Assembly: GCA_963926355.1 (NCBI GenBank)
Contig: CAWUWW010000012.1
Coordinates: 1-30,584, forward strand
Length of the DNA: 30,584 bases
DNA from: SCGC-AAA076-P13 sp963926355
GTDB taxonomy: Bacteria; Pseudomonadota; Gammaproteobacteria; Magnimaribacterales; D2472
Direction of reading: 5' to 3'
How positions within the stretch are numbered: the first letter of the stretch is position 1; each line of letters begins with the position of its first letter. Made by a program: the position numbers and the translations under genes. The notes beneath the pieces are model-generated. The model saw nothing but the letters and a program-made list of their open reading frames with translations. It made no database searches and was not told where the DNA came from. Of the stretch, positions 1-8,614 are shown piece by piece.

Positions 1-346
1 AGTTATTGGAAGTGGCCATAATAAAGTTATTGAACAAAATGACGTCTCATCACATGCTGAAATAAATGCAATAAGAGATGCCTCCAGCACTTTAAATAAC
101 TATAGACTTAATAAATCAACTATTTTTATAACATTAGAGCCGTGTCATATGTGTGCTAAGGCAATAGTAGATGCTAGGATTGATAGGGTGGTATTTGCAG
201 CATTAGAACCAAAAACTGGAAGTATTATTTCTATAGATAATCTTTTCGATAGATTAAAATTTAACCATAAGATTGCTTTTGAACAAGGGTTATTGGCTGA
301 TGAGAGCGCTAGTCTTTTAAAAGCTTTTTTTAAAGCAAGAAGGTAA
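1..346 (+). CDS. tadA: tRNA-specific adenosine deaminase TadA (3' part; 5' end outside window)
   Basis: TadA converts the wobble adenosine A34 of tRNA-Arg(ACG) to inosine. The reading frame is open from base 2, with no start in view, so the N-terminal third or so is missing. The visible part has the cytidine/deoxycytidylate deaminase-fold zinc motifs: His-Ala-Glu near the left edge (zinc ligand and proton-shuttling Glu) and Pro-Cys-His-Met-Cys at about bases 140-155, which gives the two Cys ligands. The C-terminal tail (FNHKI...G...E..A..L.. pattern, ending in basic residues) is the usual TadA ending. It converges on the acetyltransferase gene with only 12 bases between stop codons. Family assignment is secure; TadA is more likely than a free-nucleoside deaminase because of this tail. 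Confidence 0.88.
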   Translation, partial: VIGSGHNKVIEQNDVSSHAEINAIRDASSTLNNYRLNKSTIFITLEPCHMCAKAIVDARIDRVVFAALEPKTGSIISIDNLFDRLKFNHKIAFEQGLLADESASLLKAFFKARR

Positions 347-358
347 AGCCCATTCTTT

Positions 359-799
359 TTAAAATAGTATTTTTTCCATAGAGCTATGTGGAATTTTTAT
401 ATCAGATTCGTAAGGCCCGGTTACTGCATAACCTAAAGATTTATAAAATTTTATAGCTTCCTCCCTAGCATTAAGAGTAACTAATGTTGCTCCCAATAAG
501 ACAGCCTCAGACTCTAGTCTAATTATCATTGCCTTGCCTAATCCCATTCTTCTATATTTAGAACTTACTCCCATGTATCTGATCTGAGCTTCTAAGGGAT
601 TATTTAAATGAACTCTTCCGCAGGAGACTATATTAGCATCGTTATCAACGCCCATAAAGTGAAGGCTAATGCTTTCTAGGTTATCTTTTAGAGGGATGTG
701 GGATAGCTTAAGAGGCTTTCTAAGAACTTCCCATCTGAAGTTGTCATAATTCTCCCATTCTACATCTGTAATTGGCGGTCTTATTATGAAATCAATCAT
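359..799 (-). CDS. GNAT-family N-acetyltransferase
   Basis: A 146-residue protein with the Gcn5-related acetyltransferase fold. The acetyl-CoA pyrophosphate-binding loop is visible as Arg-Arg-Met-Gly-Leu-Gly-Lys-Ala about two thirds along, preceded by the beta-4 strand 'IRYMGVSSKYR'. The late 'NAREEAIKFYKSLGY' segment is typical of motif B, where Asn and Tyr contact CoA. The substrate cannot be read from the sequence. I chose the ATG at 799; a TTG lies one codon upstream (802) and neither has a clear Shine-Dalgarno. It is the last gene of the minus-strand block, 13 bases after xthA, so it is probably co-transcribed with xthA and prc. Function beyond acyl transfer is unknown. Confidence 0.8.
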   Translation of the reverse strand: MIDFIIRPPITDVEWENYDNFRWEVLRKPLKLSHIPLKDNLESISLHFMGVDNDANIVSCGRVHLNNPLEAQIRYMGVSSKYRRMGLGKAMIIRLESEAVLLGATLVTLNAREEAIKFYKSLGYAVTGPYESDIKIPHSSMEKILF

Positions 800-812
800 C
801 AAATCATAAGTC

Positions 813-1625
813 TTATATATCTAAATCAACCCAGACAGGACAGTGATCAGAAGGTTTTTCCATAGCCCTAGAATCATAATCAATTCCAACGCCCGTGACA
901 GAGTCTTTAAGATTATCAGATACCATTATATGGTCTATTCTTAAGCCTCTTTTCGGATCATCGTCAAACATCTTAGATCTATAATCAAACCATGAGTAAA
1001 TGGATGACTCTTCTGGATATTTCAGTCTCCATGAATCAAAAAAACCTATATCTTTGATGCTATTCCACATTTCTCTTTCTTGAGGTTGAAATGAAGTTTT
1101 TCCATCTCTAAGCCACCTCTTCATATTGATGGGACCTATACCAATATCTATGTCCTCTGGAGCCACATTAAAATCACCCATTATTATTAAATTTTCTTTT
1201 TTCTTTTTTAAGTCTTTTATGTGCTTACCTAAGTCATCATAGTATTTAATTTTTTTTGGAAACTTAGTCTCATGATGAATGCTTTCACCTTGAGGAAAAT
1301 ACCCATTCATAATAGTTATTTCTGAATTATTAGATTTAAAAGTACATTCTATAAATCTTTTTTGATCTTCATCAGTATCTTTTTTAAAGCCTTTGACGGT
1401 TTTAATTGGTTTTTCTTTGCTTAAAAATGCAACTCCATAGTGACCTTTTTGCCCCCAATACTCTGGGTGATAGCCAATTTCTTCAATTACATCTAATGGA
1501 AAATCTGGGTCGTTAACTTTTGTCTCTTGGAGCCCAATTACATCAGGGTTAAGAGTATCTCTAATATGGATAAGCTGATGGGGCCTTGCTCTGATACTGT
1601 TTATATTAAATGAAACTATTCTCAT
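813..1625 (-). CDS. xthA: Exodeoxyribonuclease III
   Basis: A 270-residue endonuclease/exonuclease/phosphatase-fold protein, almost the length of E. coli XthA (268). Catalytic positions fall at nearly the E. coli numbers: Glu34 in 'LQETK', Asp151 and Asn153 in 'GDFNVAP', Asp231 in 'RIDH', and Asp260-His261 in 'SDHCPV'. The family removes nucleotides 3' to 5' from duplex DNA and cleaves at abasic sites in base excision repair. The start follows the prc stop by four bases, so the two are probably co-transcribed. The alternative, a generic ExoA/Neisseria-type AP endonuclease of the same superfamily, is less likely given the length and motif spacing. Confidence 0.93.
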   Translation of the reverse strand: MRIVSFNINSIRARPHQLIHIRDTLNPDVIGLQETKVNDPDFPLDVIEEIGYHPEYWGQKGHYGVAFLSKEKPIKTVKGFKKDTDEDQKRFIECTFKSNNSEITIMNGYFPQGESIHHETKFPKKIKYYDDLGKHIKDLKKKKENLIIMGDFNVAPEDIDIGIGPINMKRWLRDGKTSFQPQEREMWNSIKDIGFFDSWRLKYPEESSIYSWFDYRSKMFDDDPKRGLRIDHIMVSDNLKDSVTGVGIDYDSRAMEKPSDHCPVWVDLDI

Positions 1626-1629
1626 AAGG

Positions 1630-3705
1630 CTAGTCTACTTTACTTAGGATAATTTTTAAATTTAAAAAATCCTTCACTATATTAGTCACTTCAATTAGAA
1701 GAAAATCTTCTTCTATATTGATGCTATCTTCGTCTCCAGGACTTTCATCTTTACTCTCCTCTAAGAGATCGGCATAGGTTTCGAAAGCTATAAGGCCTAA
1801 TAGAGATCTTCTTTCATTTTCTAACTCTAGCAACCACTCCTTTCTTAAAGTTTTCTCAGATTCTCTTATATCAATATTTAAACTCAATTCTTTTTTATTT
1901 TTATTTAGATCATACCTTTGTCTAACTTTTTCTAAATAAGCTAAATTAGGTTCATTAGCTAGTCTTTGAGCGTATAAATTTTTTATATTCTCTAATTTAT
2001 TACTATCTAGAATGAATTTTTTATGTCTGTATGGTCTTACCGTATCCCATTTAAGTGACGTAGGGTATGAGCTTTCACCTACAGTCTCTATATCCCAGGT
2101 AACTGGTAACTCAATATCAGGAACTACTCCTTTATTTTGCGTGCTAGTCCCACTCACCCTGTAATATTTAGACTCTGTAATTTTTATTTGACCTTTTGAA
2201 AGTTTTTCTAAGCTTTGAACAGTTCCTTTACCAAAAGTTCTTTGACCTACAACCAATCCTCTTTGATAGTCTTGAATAGCTCCAGCAACTATTTCAGATG
2301 CAGATGCAGAATACCTATTAACCATTACAACTAATGGTTTTTTCCATACCTGAACAGCTCTACTGTCTCCGTAAGGCTGAATATAGCCTGCACTATGCTT
2401 AACCTGAACTGTTGGTCCAGAGGCAACAAATAAACCAATAATTTTATTAGCCTCCATTAAGGCTCCACCACCATTATTTCTTAAATCTAGTATTACTGCG
2501 TCGACATTTTGATCATTAAAACCATTTAGAATATTTTTAATATCACCGCTGCTGCTCTTGTAGTCATTAGATTTATTTTGATAACCATTAAAGTCTATAT
2601 AGAAAGATGGTAAATCAATAATTCCTATTTTTGGACCGTTAACTATTTGATGAACCTTTGATTTGGCTGCTCTATCTTCTAATTTTATTTCTTCTCTTTG
2701 CAAGGTAACTAACTTTCTAATATCCTCGCCAGATTCGGAAGAGATGAACTCTATCTCTACCTCTGTTCCAGCTTCTCCTCTAATAAGATCTACAACTTCA
2801 TCTATTCTCCAGCCTATGACATCAACATAATCAGAGCCAGGCAAGTCTTTTTGTTTTATTTTAGTTATTCTGTCTTTAGGTAGAATTTTTCCAGATTTTT
2901 CAGCAGGACCACCAGCTACTAAACTGACAATCTCGGTATAATCGTCCTTTACACCAAGCAGGGCACCAATACCTTCAAGCTTTAAACTCATATTCATATC
3001 AAAATCTTCAGCAGATCTCGGGGATAGATAAGAAGAGTGAGGATCAAATTGATTTGTAAGAGTATTCATAGCAATTGAGAAGATATCTTCTTCTCTTTGC
3101 TGTTGAATTCTTCTAATTTTATTTGTGTACCTTTTGATAAGATCTTTCTTTGGTTGATCTGATAGTTCATCTGCAATCATCGCTACCAGTAATTCATTTT
3201 TAGTTTGCAATCTCCAGAGTTCATTGAGATGTTCAGATGTTTCAACCCATTTATTATCCTCATAATAAATGTCCATAAACTCTTCTTTATTAAAATTAAA
3301 AGAATTTTTTTCTATAGCTCTAATTTGATATTCAGAAAAATTAACTAGTCTTTTAAAGTACAGGTTAATAATTTCATAAGCTTCATCAATATCAAAATCA
3401 GAACCAGAATAGTTTTTAGACTTTTCTATAAATAAATCAACCTCTCCCTGAGTAAAAAAGAATTTATTTTCATCAAGTTTCTCTATCAAAGCTCTTATGT
3501 ACTTTTCATTGAAATCTTCCTCAACAAATTTTTTAATATAATGATCCTTCTTAAGCTTGCTAAACAGCTCTTCACTTAATTCAATTTTCTCATTACTTAA
3601 ATTAGTTGATATATATTCTTTTGAAACATATTTATTGTTTCCACAAGACGAAGCTAGAATACTTATTAATAATAGAAACGATATATAGTAATTTTTTTTA
3701 GTCAC
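1630..3705 (-). CDS. prc: Tail-specific (C-terminal processing) protease Prc, S41 family
   Basis: A periplasmic serine protease that trims C-termini and controls turnover of murein hydrolases and lipoproteins in relatives. I place the start at the GTG at 3705, seven bases after the upstream dehydrogenase frame ends at 3712. It gives a short basic N-terminus, a hydrophobic stretch and Cys21 after Ala-Ser-Ser, a plausible but non-ideal lipobox. A TTG at 3747 in the same frame would bury the signal sequence inside the dehydrogenase gene. A PDZ domain lies at about residues 231-331. The S41 core shows Ser468 in 'SASASE', Asp479 and Lys493 in 'FGKG'; their spacing (11 and 25) matches the E. coli Prc triad Ser430, Asp441, Lys455. 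Length (691) is near the family norm. Confidence 0.9.
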   Translation of the reverse strand: MTKKNYYISFLLLISILASSCGNNKYVSKEYISTNLSNEKIELSEELFSKLKKDHYIKKFVEEDFNEKYIRALIEKLDENKFFFTQGEVDLFIEKSKNYSGSDFDIDEAYEIINLYFKRLVNFSEYQIRAIEKNSFNFNKEEFMDIYYEDNKWVETSEHLNELWRLQTKNELLVAMIADELSDQPKKDLIKRYTNKIRRIQQQREEDIFSIAMNTLTNQFDPHSSYLSPRSAEDFDMNMSLKLEGIGALLGVKDDYTEIVSLVAGGPAEKSGKILPKDRITKIKQKDLPGSDYVDVIGWRIDEVVDLIRGEAGTEVEIEFISSESGEDIRKLVTLQREEIKLEDRAAKSKVHQIVNGPKIGIIDLPSFYIDFNGYQNKSNDYKSSSGDIKNILNGFNDQNVDAVILDLRNNGGGALMEANKIIGLFVASGPTVQVKHSAGYIQPYGDSRAVQVWKKPLVVMVNRYSASASEIVAGAIQDYQRGLVVGQRTFGKGTVQSLEKLSKGQIKITESKYYRVSGTSTQNKGVVPDIELPVTWDIETVGESSYPTSLKWDTVRPYRHKKFILDSNKLENIKNLYAQRLANEPNLAYLEKVRQRYDLNKNKKELSLNIDIRESEKTLRKEWLLELENERRSLLGLIAFETYADLLEESKDESPGDEDSINIEEDFLLIEVTNIVKDFLNLKIILSKVD

Positions 3706-3709
3706 AGTT

Positions 3710-4798
3710 TTAAAAGTTTTGTATTTTTGCTGCCTCTTCTCTAACAACTTCTGGAGCTCCTAAGGCTTGCCTATTCACACCGATTCTCTTGAACCAATAG
3801 TGTACTCCCATAAGGTCGGTAAATCCCATACCTCCGTGAACTTCTGTAGCTTTTTTGGCAATAATTTTTGATATATCTGAAACATGAGATTTAACATGAC
3901 ATGCCATTAATCTTGCTTCCTCTGGAGAATTATCAAAACAATGAGCTGCATGCCAGACCATTGCATAGCAGGGCTCCAAGTCAGAGGTCATCTCAGCACA
4001 CATATGCTTTACTGCTTGAAAAGAACCGATAACACGCCCAAACTGTTTTCGCTCTTTTGAATATTCAACTGCTTTATCAATTAATCTTTGAGATGCCCCA
4101 ATACTATCTGCAGCTAAAATTATCCTTCCACCATCAATAGATTTATTGATCGCATTATTGCTAGATATAGTTAACTCAAGTACTTCAGCGTCAACATTGT
4201 CTAACTTAACTTCTGAATAGCTTCTAGTCTTATCTACAGCCGTAAGTTGTACTATCTCCACGCCAAGTGAATCTGCGGCCACAATACCAATTACTCCACT
4301 ACTATCTGCAAACATTAAATGTGATGCATCTTTTGAATCTAAAACAAATAAAGCCCTGCCTGAAATTTTATTATTTTTTATCTCTATAGCCGATCCATCT
4401 CTAGCGCCTATGTATTCAGAAAAACCAACACCAAAGCGAATAGAATTTTCTGACATTTTGGTTAGATAGTCTTCTTTTTGTTTTTTACTTCCGCCATGAC
4501 TTATTGCCAGTGGGGCCATCACAAATGATCCTGTATATGAAATAGGAGCAACCCCACCACCAAGGCTTTGACTGACTGCTGTTGCGAATAGCAAGTCTAA
4601 ACCCAGTCCACCAAATTCTTCAGGAATAAGAAGTGCACTTAATCCCAGGTTAACTAATCCACTATTTATCTCTTTTTGAGTTTCCACAGCATTACCTTCT
4701 GTAATTGCTCTTATTACATCTAGATTAGCTTGATCCTCGAGGAACTTTGTAACATTTTCTTGAAAAAATATTTGATCTTCTGATAGTCCAAAATACAT
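3710..4798 (-). CDS. Acyl-CoA dehydrogenase, short (beta-type) subunit of a pair
   Basis: A 362-residue acyl-CoA dehydrogenase-fold flavoprotein. The ATG at 4798 is chosen because AAGGGG (4805-4810) sits six bases upstream and the codon follows the stop of the larger dehydrogenase by one base (TAATATG). Frames opening further upstream lie inside that gene. The N-terminal helical domain, middle beta domain and C-terminal 'KERKQFGRVIGSFQAVKH' FAD/dimer segment are visible, as is 'EVHGGMGFTDLMGVHYWFKR' near the end. The long 'GxSxPxxGSDL' segment of classical enzymes is degenerate here. Short, divergent dehydrogenases next to a full-length one are typical of heteromeric alpha2beta2 enzymes described for steroid side-chain degradation (ChsE/FadE pairs). 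Subunit role is inferred; substrate unknown. Confidence 0.82.
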   Translation of the reverse strand: MYFGLSEDQIFFQENVTKFLEDQANLDVIRAITEGNAVETQKEINSGLVNLGLSALLIPEEFGGLGLDLLFATAVSQSLGGGVAPISYTGSFVMAPLAISHGGSKKQKEDYLTKMSENSIRFGVGFSEYIGARDGSAIEIKNNKISGRALFVLDSKDASHLMFADSSGVIGIVAADSLGVEIVQLTAVDKTRSYSEVKLDNVDAEVLELTISSNNAINKSIDGGRIILAADSIGASQRLIDKAVEYSKERKQFGRVIGSFQAVKHMCAEMTSDLEPCYAMVWHAAHCFDNSPEEARLMACHVKSHVSDISKIIAKKATEVHGGMGFTDLMGVHYWFKRIGVNRQALGAPEVVREEAAKIQNF

Positions 4799-4799
4799 A

Positions 4800-6023
4800 T
4801 TAAACCCCTTGAACCTTTGGCTCTCTAGGCATTGCCAGTCCTCTTTCAGAAATAATATTTTTTTGAATCTGACTTGTACCCCCACCTATTATTAATCCTA
4901 AATAATACATATATAAGAACTGCCAAGATCCATTATCTCTAAGGTTTGGACTGTCCTCGTATAGCGTCCCAATTTCTCCCATGACATCTACAGCAAAGCC
5001 CTCTAGCTCATGCCTTAATTCAGTTCCGACTAGTTTTTGTATCATTCCTGCAATCTTCGTATCTTGTCCTTTATTCAGTTTTGAGGAAAGTACTCTTAAT
5101 GAGTTCGATTGAAATGCCATTACTTTTGCTTGAAGGATCATAAGCTTATCTCTATAAACAGGTATATCAATTAATCTTCTTCCATCCAAAGTCTCTTCTT
5201 TCATCCTATCGATTAGGGAATTAACCCTATTTACGGTTGCATTTGGGTTTGTTAATGAGCCTCTTTCATGGCCTAGAGTTGCATTAGCTACCGCCCATCC
5301 CTCACCTCTTTTACCTATAATGTTTCCTTCTGGGATAGTTACGTCTGTAAAAAATACTTCATTAAATCCAGATTTTAATGTCATATCAACCAAAGGCCTC
5401 ACCTCAAGTCCCACAGCATCCATGGGTATTAATAAATAGCTAATACCAGCATGTTTCTGAGCATCTGGTTCTGTTCTGACTAAGCAAAACATCATCTGAG
5501 AATACTGTGCTGTGCTAGTCCAAATTTTTTGGCCATTAATTACCCAGCTGCCATCAATTAATTCTCCTTTGGTTTGGAGACTGGCAAGATCACTTCCAGC
5601 ATTTGGTTCAGAGTATCCCTGGCACCAAATCATTTCTCCATGAAGAGTAGGTTTTATATATTGTTTTTTTTGATCTTCCGTCCCAAGTTCTAAAAGAGTT
5701 GGGACTAACATATCTATTCCTTGGCCTCCCATAGCAGGAGGTATTTTTGCATTTGAAAATTCAGAAGCAATAATTCTATTTTTAATTACATCACTATGAC
5801 CACCAAAGCCGCCATATTCCTTAGGTACAGATCTAGCGAAGTAGCCTTGATCAATAAGAATGGACTGCCATTCTGAGCGACTTATAGTCTTCCCAGTTTC
5901 TTTAAAAGACATGCTCATTGGAGCTTTTGCAGTGTTAGTAAAATTCACACCATCCCAGTTTTTACAAAATTCTTGAACTTCTTTTCTAAACTCCTCGTAT
6001 TCAGGCCCGTAATTTAAATCCAT
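4800..6023 (-). CDS. Acyl-CoA dehydrogenase, long (catalytic-type) subunit of a pair
   Basis: A 407-residue acyl-CoA dehydrogenase. 'WCQGYSEPNAGSDLASL' at about 133-149 and 'QKIWTS' at 165-170 are the FAD and substrate-binding segments. The terminal 'GGGTSQIQKNIISERGL' occupies the place where MCAD-type enzymes have Glu-Gly-Thr; here that Glu is Gly. Glu253 in 'GHERGS' is at the position used as catalytic base by isovaleryl-CoA dehydrogenase and ChsE4-type enzymes, so I infer it is the base. AAGGAG lies about 11 bases upstream of the ATG at 6023. It follows the crotonase gene by 21 bases. In the operon context it may oxidise a citronellyl-CoA-like or isovaleryl-CoA-like branched acyl-CoA (AtuD role), but the substrate is not provable here. 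Confidence 0.88.
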   Translation of the reverse strand: MDLNYGPEYEEFRKEVQEFCKNWDGVNFTNTAKAPMSMSFKETGKTISRSEWQSILIDQGYFARSVPKEYGGFGGHSDVIKNRIIASEFSNAKIPPAMGGQGIDMLVPTLLELGTEDQKKQYIKPTLHGEMIWCQGYSEPNAGSDLASLQTKGELIDGSWVINGQKIWTSTAQYSQMMFCLVRTEPDAQKHAGISYLLIPMDAVGLEVRPLVDMTLKSGFNEVFFTDVTIPEGNIIGKRGEGWAVANATLGHERGSLTNPNATVNRVNSLIDRMKEETLDGRRLIDIPVYRDKLMILQAKVMAFQSNSLRVLSSKLNKGQDTKIAGMIQKLVGTELRHELEGFAVDVMGEIGTLYEDSPNLRDNGSWQFLYMYYLGLIIGGGTSQIQKNIISERGLAMPREPKVQGV

Positions 6024-6044
6024 AGCATTCTCACTCCTTAAAAA

Positions 6045-6839
6045 TTATTTATCCCAATCAGGCTCTCTTTTTTCTAAAAAAGCTGCTATTCCTTCTTTGG
6101 CATCATCTCCTTTAAAGCAAACAGCAATTTGCTCTTTTAAATAGGGAAGGGCTTCATTAAAAATCATTCCATCTTGTTTCTCATAAGCCTCAAGGCCAAA
6201 TTGCATTGTTCCAGGTGCAAGTCTAGCTAATTCAGATGCAAGATCATGTACGACTTTATCTAATTCATTTCTTGGAACAGATTGATTTATCAAACCCCAT
6301 TCTTCAGCTTTTTGAGAGTTAATATAATTACCTCTCATAATGAAATCTAAACCGGCTCTTCTAGGCATAACTCTAAATAGACCTGCCATAACCATAAATG
6401 GCCATAATCCTCTTTTAATTTCTGGTGCTGAAAATTTAGCATCTTCTACTGCAATAGCATGAGTAGCATTGGTAACCATCAAGAGCGCACCAGCCAATAC
6501 TGAGCCTTGAATTTTACATATAACAGGCTTGTATAGATGCCTTATACTCAAGCTAATATCATCCGCATCTTCTAATTTTGGAATATTTGAATCTAACTTA
6601 GCTCCTGTAAGATCTGCGCCAGCGCAGAATATATCGCCTTCAGCAGCAATAACTACCACTCTTATATCCCTTTCTTGTTTTGCATAAGCTAAAGCAAAGT
6701 TAATCTCGTTCATCATAATGTTATTTATGGCGTTCTTTTTTTCAGGCCTGCTCAAGGTAATGGTTAAAATATTATCTGAAATACCAATTTTTGTTGCTTG
6801 AAATATTAATCCATCAAGCGAGAGATCTTTATTAGTCAT
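6045..6839 (-). CDS. Enoyl-CoA hydratase/isomerase (crotonase) family protein
   Basis: A 264-residue crotonase. The oxyanion-hole region is 'GDIFCAGADL'; the second oxyanion segment is around 'IQGSVLAGALLM'. In 'FSAPEIKRGLWPF' the first catalytic Glu of hydratases (Glu144 in the rat enzyme) is present. The second (rat Glu164) aligns with Asp in 'GLDFIMRG', by my hand alignment. The start overlaps the end of the AtuA-like gene by 8 bases, with GAAGGT upstream of the ATG. Between an AtuA homologue and acyl-CoA dehydrogenases it could serve as the hydratase after the carboxylase (AtuE-like, isohexenylglutaconyl-CoA hydratase, or 3-methylglutaconyl-CoA hydratase). Other crotonase reactions cannot be excluded. 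Confidence 0.87.
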   Translation of the reverse strand: MTNKDLSLDGLIFQATKIGISDNILTITLSRPEKKNAINNIMMNEINFALAYAKQERDIRVVVIAAEGDIFCAGADLTGAKLDSNIPKLEDADDISLSIRHLYKPVICKIQGSVLAGALLMVTNATHAIAVEDAKFSAPEIKRGLWPFMVMAGLFRVMPRRAGLDFIMRGNYINSQKAEEWGLINQSVPRNELDKVVHDLASELARLAPGTMQFGLEAYEKQDGMIFNEALPYLKEQIAVCFKGDDAKEGIAAFLEKREPDWDK

Positions 6840-8613
6840 TTTTCTTACCTTCTAGTATTCTTTTTGGAACTTCAATTAGCTTTGCTCTAAGATATTCTCC
6901 AAGAGACTTTGCCTGGCCATCTTTTTTATTATTTGATGAGATGCCATCTTGTAAAATATCATGAATATAGAAATTTAAAGACTTTATATTTGACAACTCA
7001 TATCTATCAATCCCAAACTCTGATAAATCTGGTAATAACTCTTTTAATTTATCTACTGTAAGAAATTCATACAAGAAAGAGTAAGACAAATCATCTTTAG
7101 CCCATATACCTAAATTTGCACAACCTCCCTTATCACCAGATCTAGTTCCATATAATTCACCAAAATGCACTAGTTGTGAGTTACCTTTAGGGGGATCTAA
7201 AATTTCAATAGGTTCCTTTTGATAGTACTTTTCTTCAAGGTTAAGCTGGTTGGTTGGAAGTACTTCTATTTCTTTCCCATCAACATACACTATTTCTTTA
7301 ATGTGCCTGCTATCTACCAGCGCAGGCCAATAAACTATAACAGGGCCATTTGCCTTAAATGCACTTCTTGCAAAAAAGCCTGGATAGCTTGCTAGAGATA
7401 GTTCTATAATTTTGGCACTAAACATTCTTCCAACAAGATCAGGGTTCATAGACTTAACTGAGAGAGCTAAAGATGCCATAGCTTCTTCGTTAGAGCTCGG
7501 GTTATCTTTTTGTGTTTGATGCAATTCCATGGACACTTCGTCAAACTGCTCAACACCTCCGAGAGATTTAAATAATGTATCTGTAAATGATTTAGCCTTT
7601 TCTTCGATATCTAAGCCAGTAATAATAATTTCCATACCATTTCTAAAACCACCGGCAAGATTTATACAGGCTTTGTGTGTCGGAGGAGGGCTGCTTCCTC
7701 GACATCCTGAGACATAGACTCTATCTTTATCTGTTTCTTCAATTTTTAAAGTATCAAAGTGACTCACCACATCTGGATTTATATAGGCCGGAGAACCAAT
7801 CTCGTACAAAAGTTGAGCTGTAACTGTCCCAACTGAAACTAATCCACCTGTTCCGGGATGCTTTGTTATTGTAAAACTTCCATCTTCTTGTATTTCAGCA
7901 ATTGGATAGCCAACATTATCAAAACTTGGAACTTCTTTAAAGAATGCATAATTACCTCCAGTTGCCTGACATCCACATTCAATTATATGACCAGCAGCAA
8001 GTGCTCCCGCAAGAGCATCATAATTATCTCTAGACCAATTAAACTTCCAAGCAGCAGGGCCTATTACAACGGCAGCATCTGTAACTCTTGGGCACACAAC
8101 TATATCAGCACCATTATCTAAAGCTTCCTTAATACCCCATGCTCCTAAATAGGCATTTGCAGTAAGGGGTTTATAGCCAGAATCTTTAAGTAATGTATTT
8201 TTATCTATATTAATAAAAGTCTCGCCAGCGTCAGAGAGCTCTTTCATTCTAGGCATCAAATCATCTCCATCTATGTATGCAACTTTCAAATTAATAGAAA
8301 GCTCTTTTAAGATATTTTCAATTTCATTGGCCATTGATTTTGGGTTTAGGCCGCCTGCATTGGTTACTATTTTTATATTTTTTTCTTTACAACTTGCTGC
8401 AATTTCTTTTACTTGCTTTAAGAAAGTGCCAACATAACCTTTGTCTTCGCCTCTTTGCATTCTTTGACCATACAAGATTGCCATTGTTAGTTCAGCAAGA
8501 TAATCTCCAGTAAGAACATCTATAGGACCGCCATCAACCATATCCTTAGCTGCAGATAACTTATCTCCATAGTAGCCACTACAATTAGCTATTTTTATTA
8601 CTTCCTTATTCAA
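6832..8613 (-). CDS. atuA: Acyclic terpene utilisation AtuA-family protein (DUF1446)
   Basis: A 593-residue member of the AtuA/DUF1446 family. Recognised from the N-terminal 'ANCSGYYGD', 'GGPIDVLTGDYLAELTM', 'VTNAGGLNP' and 'ADIVVCPRVTDAAV' segments and a C-terminal domain with 'RSGDKGGCANLGI'. AtuA is required for growth on citronellol and geraniol in Pseudomonas, but its reaction is not firmly established, so I assign family and pathway only. Translation probably begins at TTG 8613: GGAG (8621-8624) sits seven bases upstream, the codon follows the tetR stop by one base, and no ATG occurs until well inside the conserved region. It is flanked by carboxylase and crotonase genes, the arrangement expected of an Atu-like pathway. 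The gene symbol denotes family membership. Confidence 0.82.
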   Translation of the reverse strand: MNKEVIKIANCSGYYGDKLSAAKDMVDGGPIDVLTGDYLAELTMAILYGQRMQRGEDKGYVGTFLKQVKEIAASCKEKNIKIVTNAGGLNPKSMANEIENILKELSINLKVAYIDGDDLMPRMKELSDAGETFINIDKNTLLKDSGYKPLTANAYLGAWGIKEALDNGADIVVCPRVTDAAVVIGPAAWKFNWSRDNYDALAGALAAGHIIECGCQATGGNYAFFKEVPSFDNVGYPIAEIQEDGSFTITKHPGTGGLVSVGTVTAQLLYEIGSPAYINPDVVSHFDTLKIEETDKDRVYVSGCRGSSPPPTHKACINLAGGFRNGMEIIITGLDIEEKAKSFTDTLFKSLGGVEQFDEVSMELHQTQKDNPSSNEEAMASLALSVKSMNPDLVGRMFSAKIIELSLASYPGFFARSAFKANGPVIVYWPALVDSRHIKEIVYVDGKEIEVLPTNQLNLEEKYYQKEPIEILDPPKGNSQLVHFGELYGTRSGDKGGCANLGIWAKDDLSYSFLYEFLTVDKLKELLPDLSEFGIDRYELSNIKSLNFYIHDILQDGISSNNKKDGQAKSLGEYLRAKLIEVPKRILEGKKND

Positions 8614-8614
8614 T

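Noticed and set aside
323..336. GCTTT-TTTT-AAAGC hairpin in the end of tadA as a terminator
   Set aside because: It is inside the coding sequence, has a short stem and no following T-run on the plus strand.
3706..3747. N-terminal extension of Prc from TTG 3747
   Set aside because: It overlaps the dehydrogenase gene and would place the signal sequence internally; GTG 3705 fits better.
4799..4885. N-terminal extension of the short acyl-CoA dehydrogenase up to 4885
   Set aside because: The added residues overlap the upstream gene and are not like the family; ATG 4798 has a good ribosome site.
7858..8121. Plus-strand open frame of 87 codons
   Set aside because: It lies antisense to the conserved AtuA-like coding region, with no ribosome site and no recognisable product.
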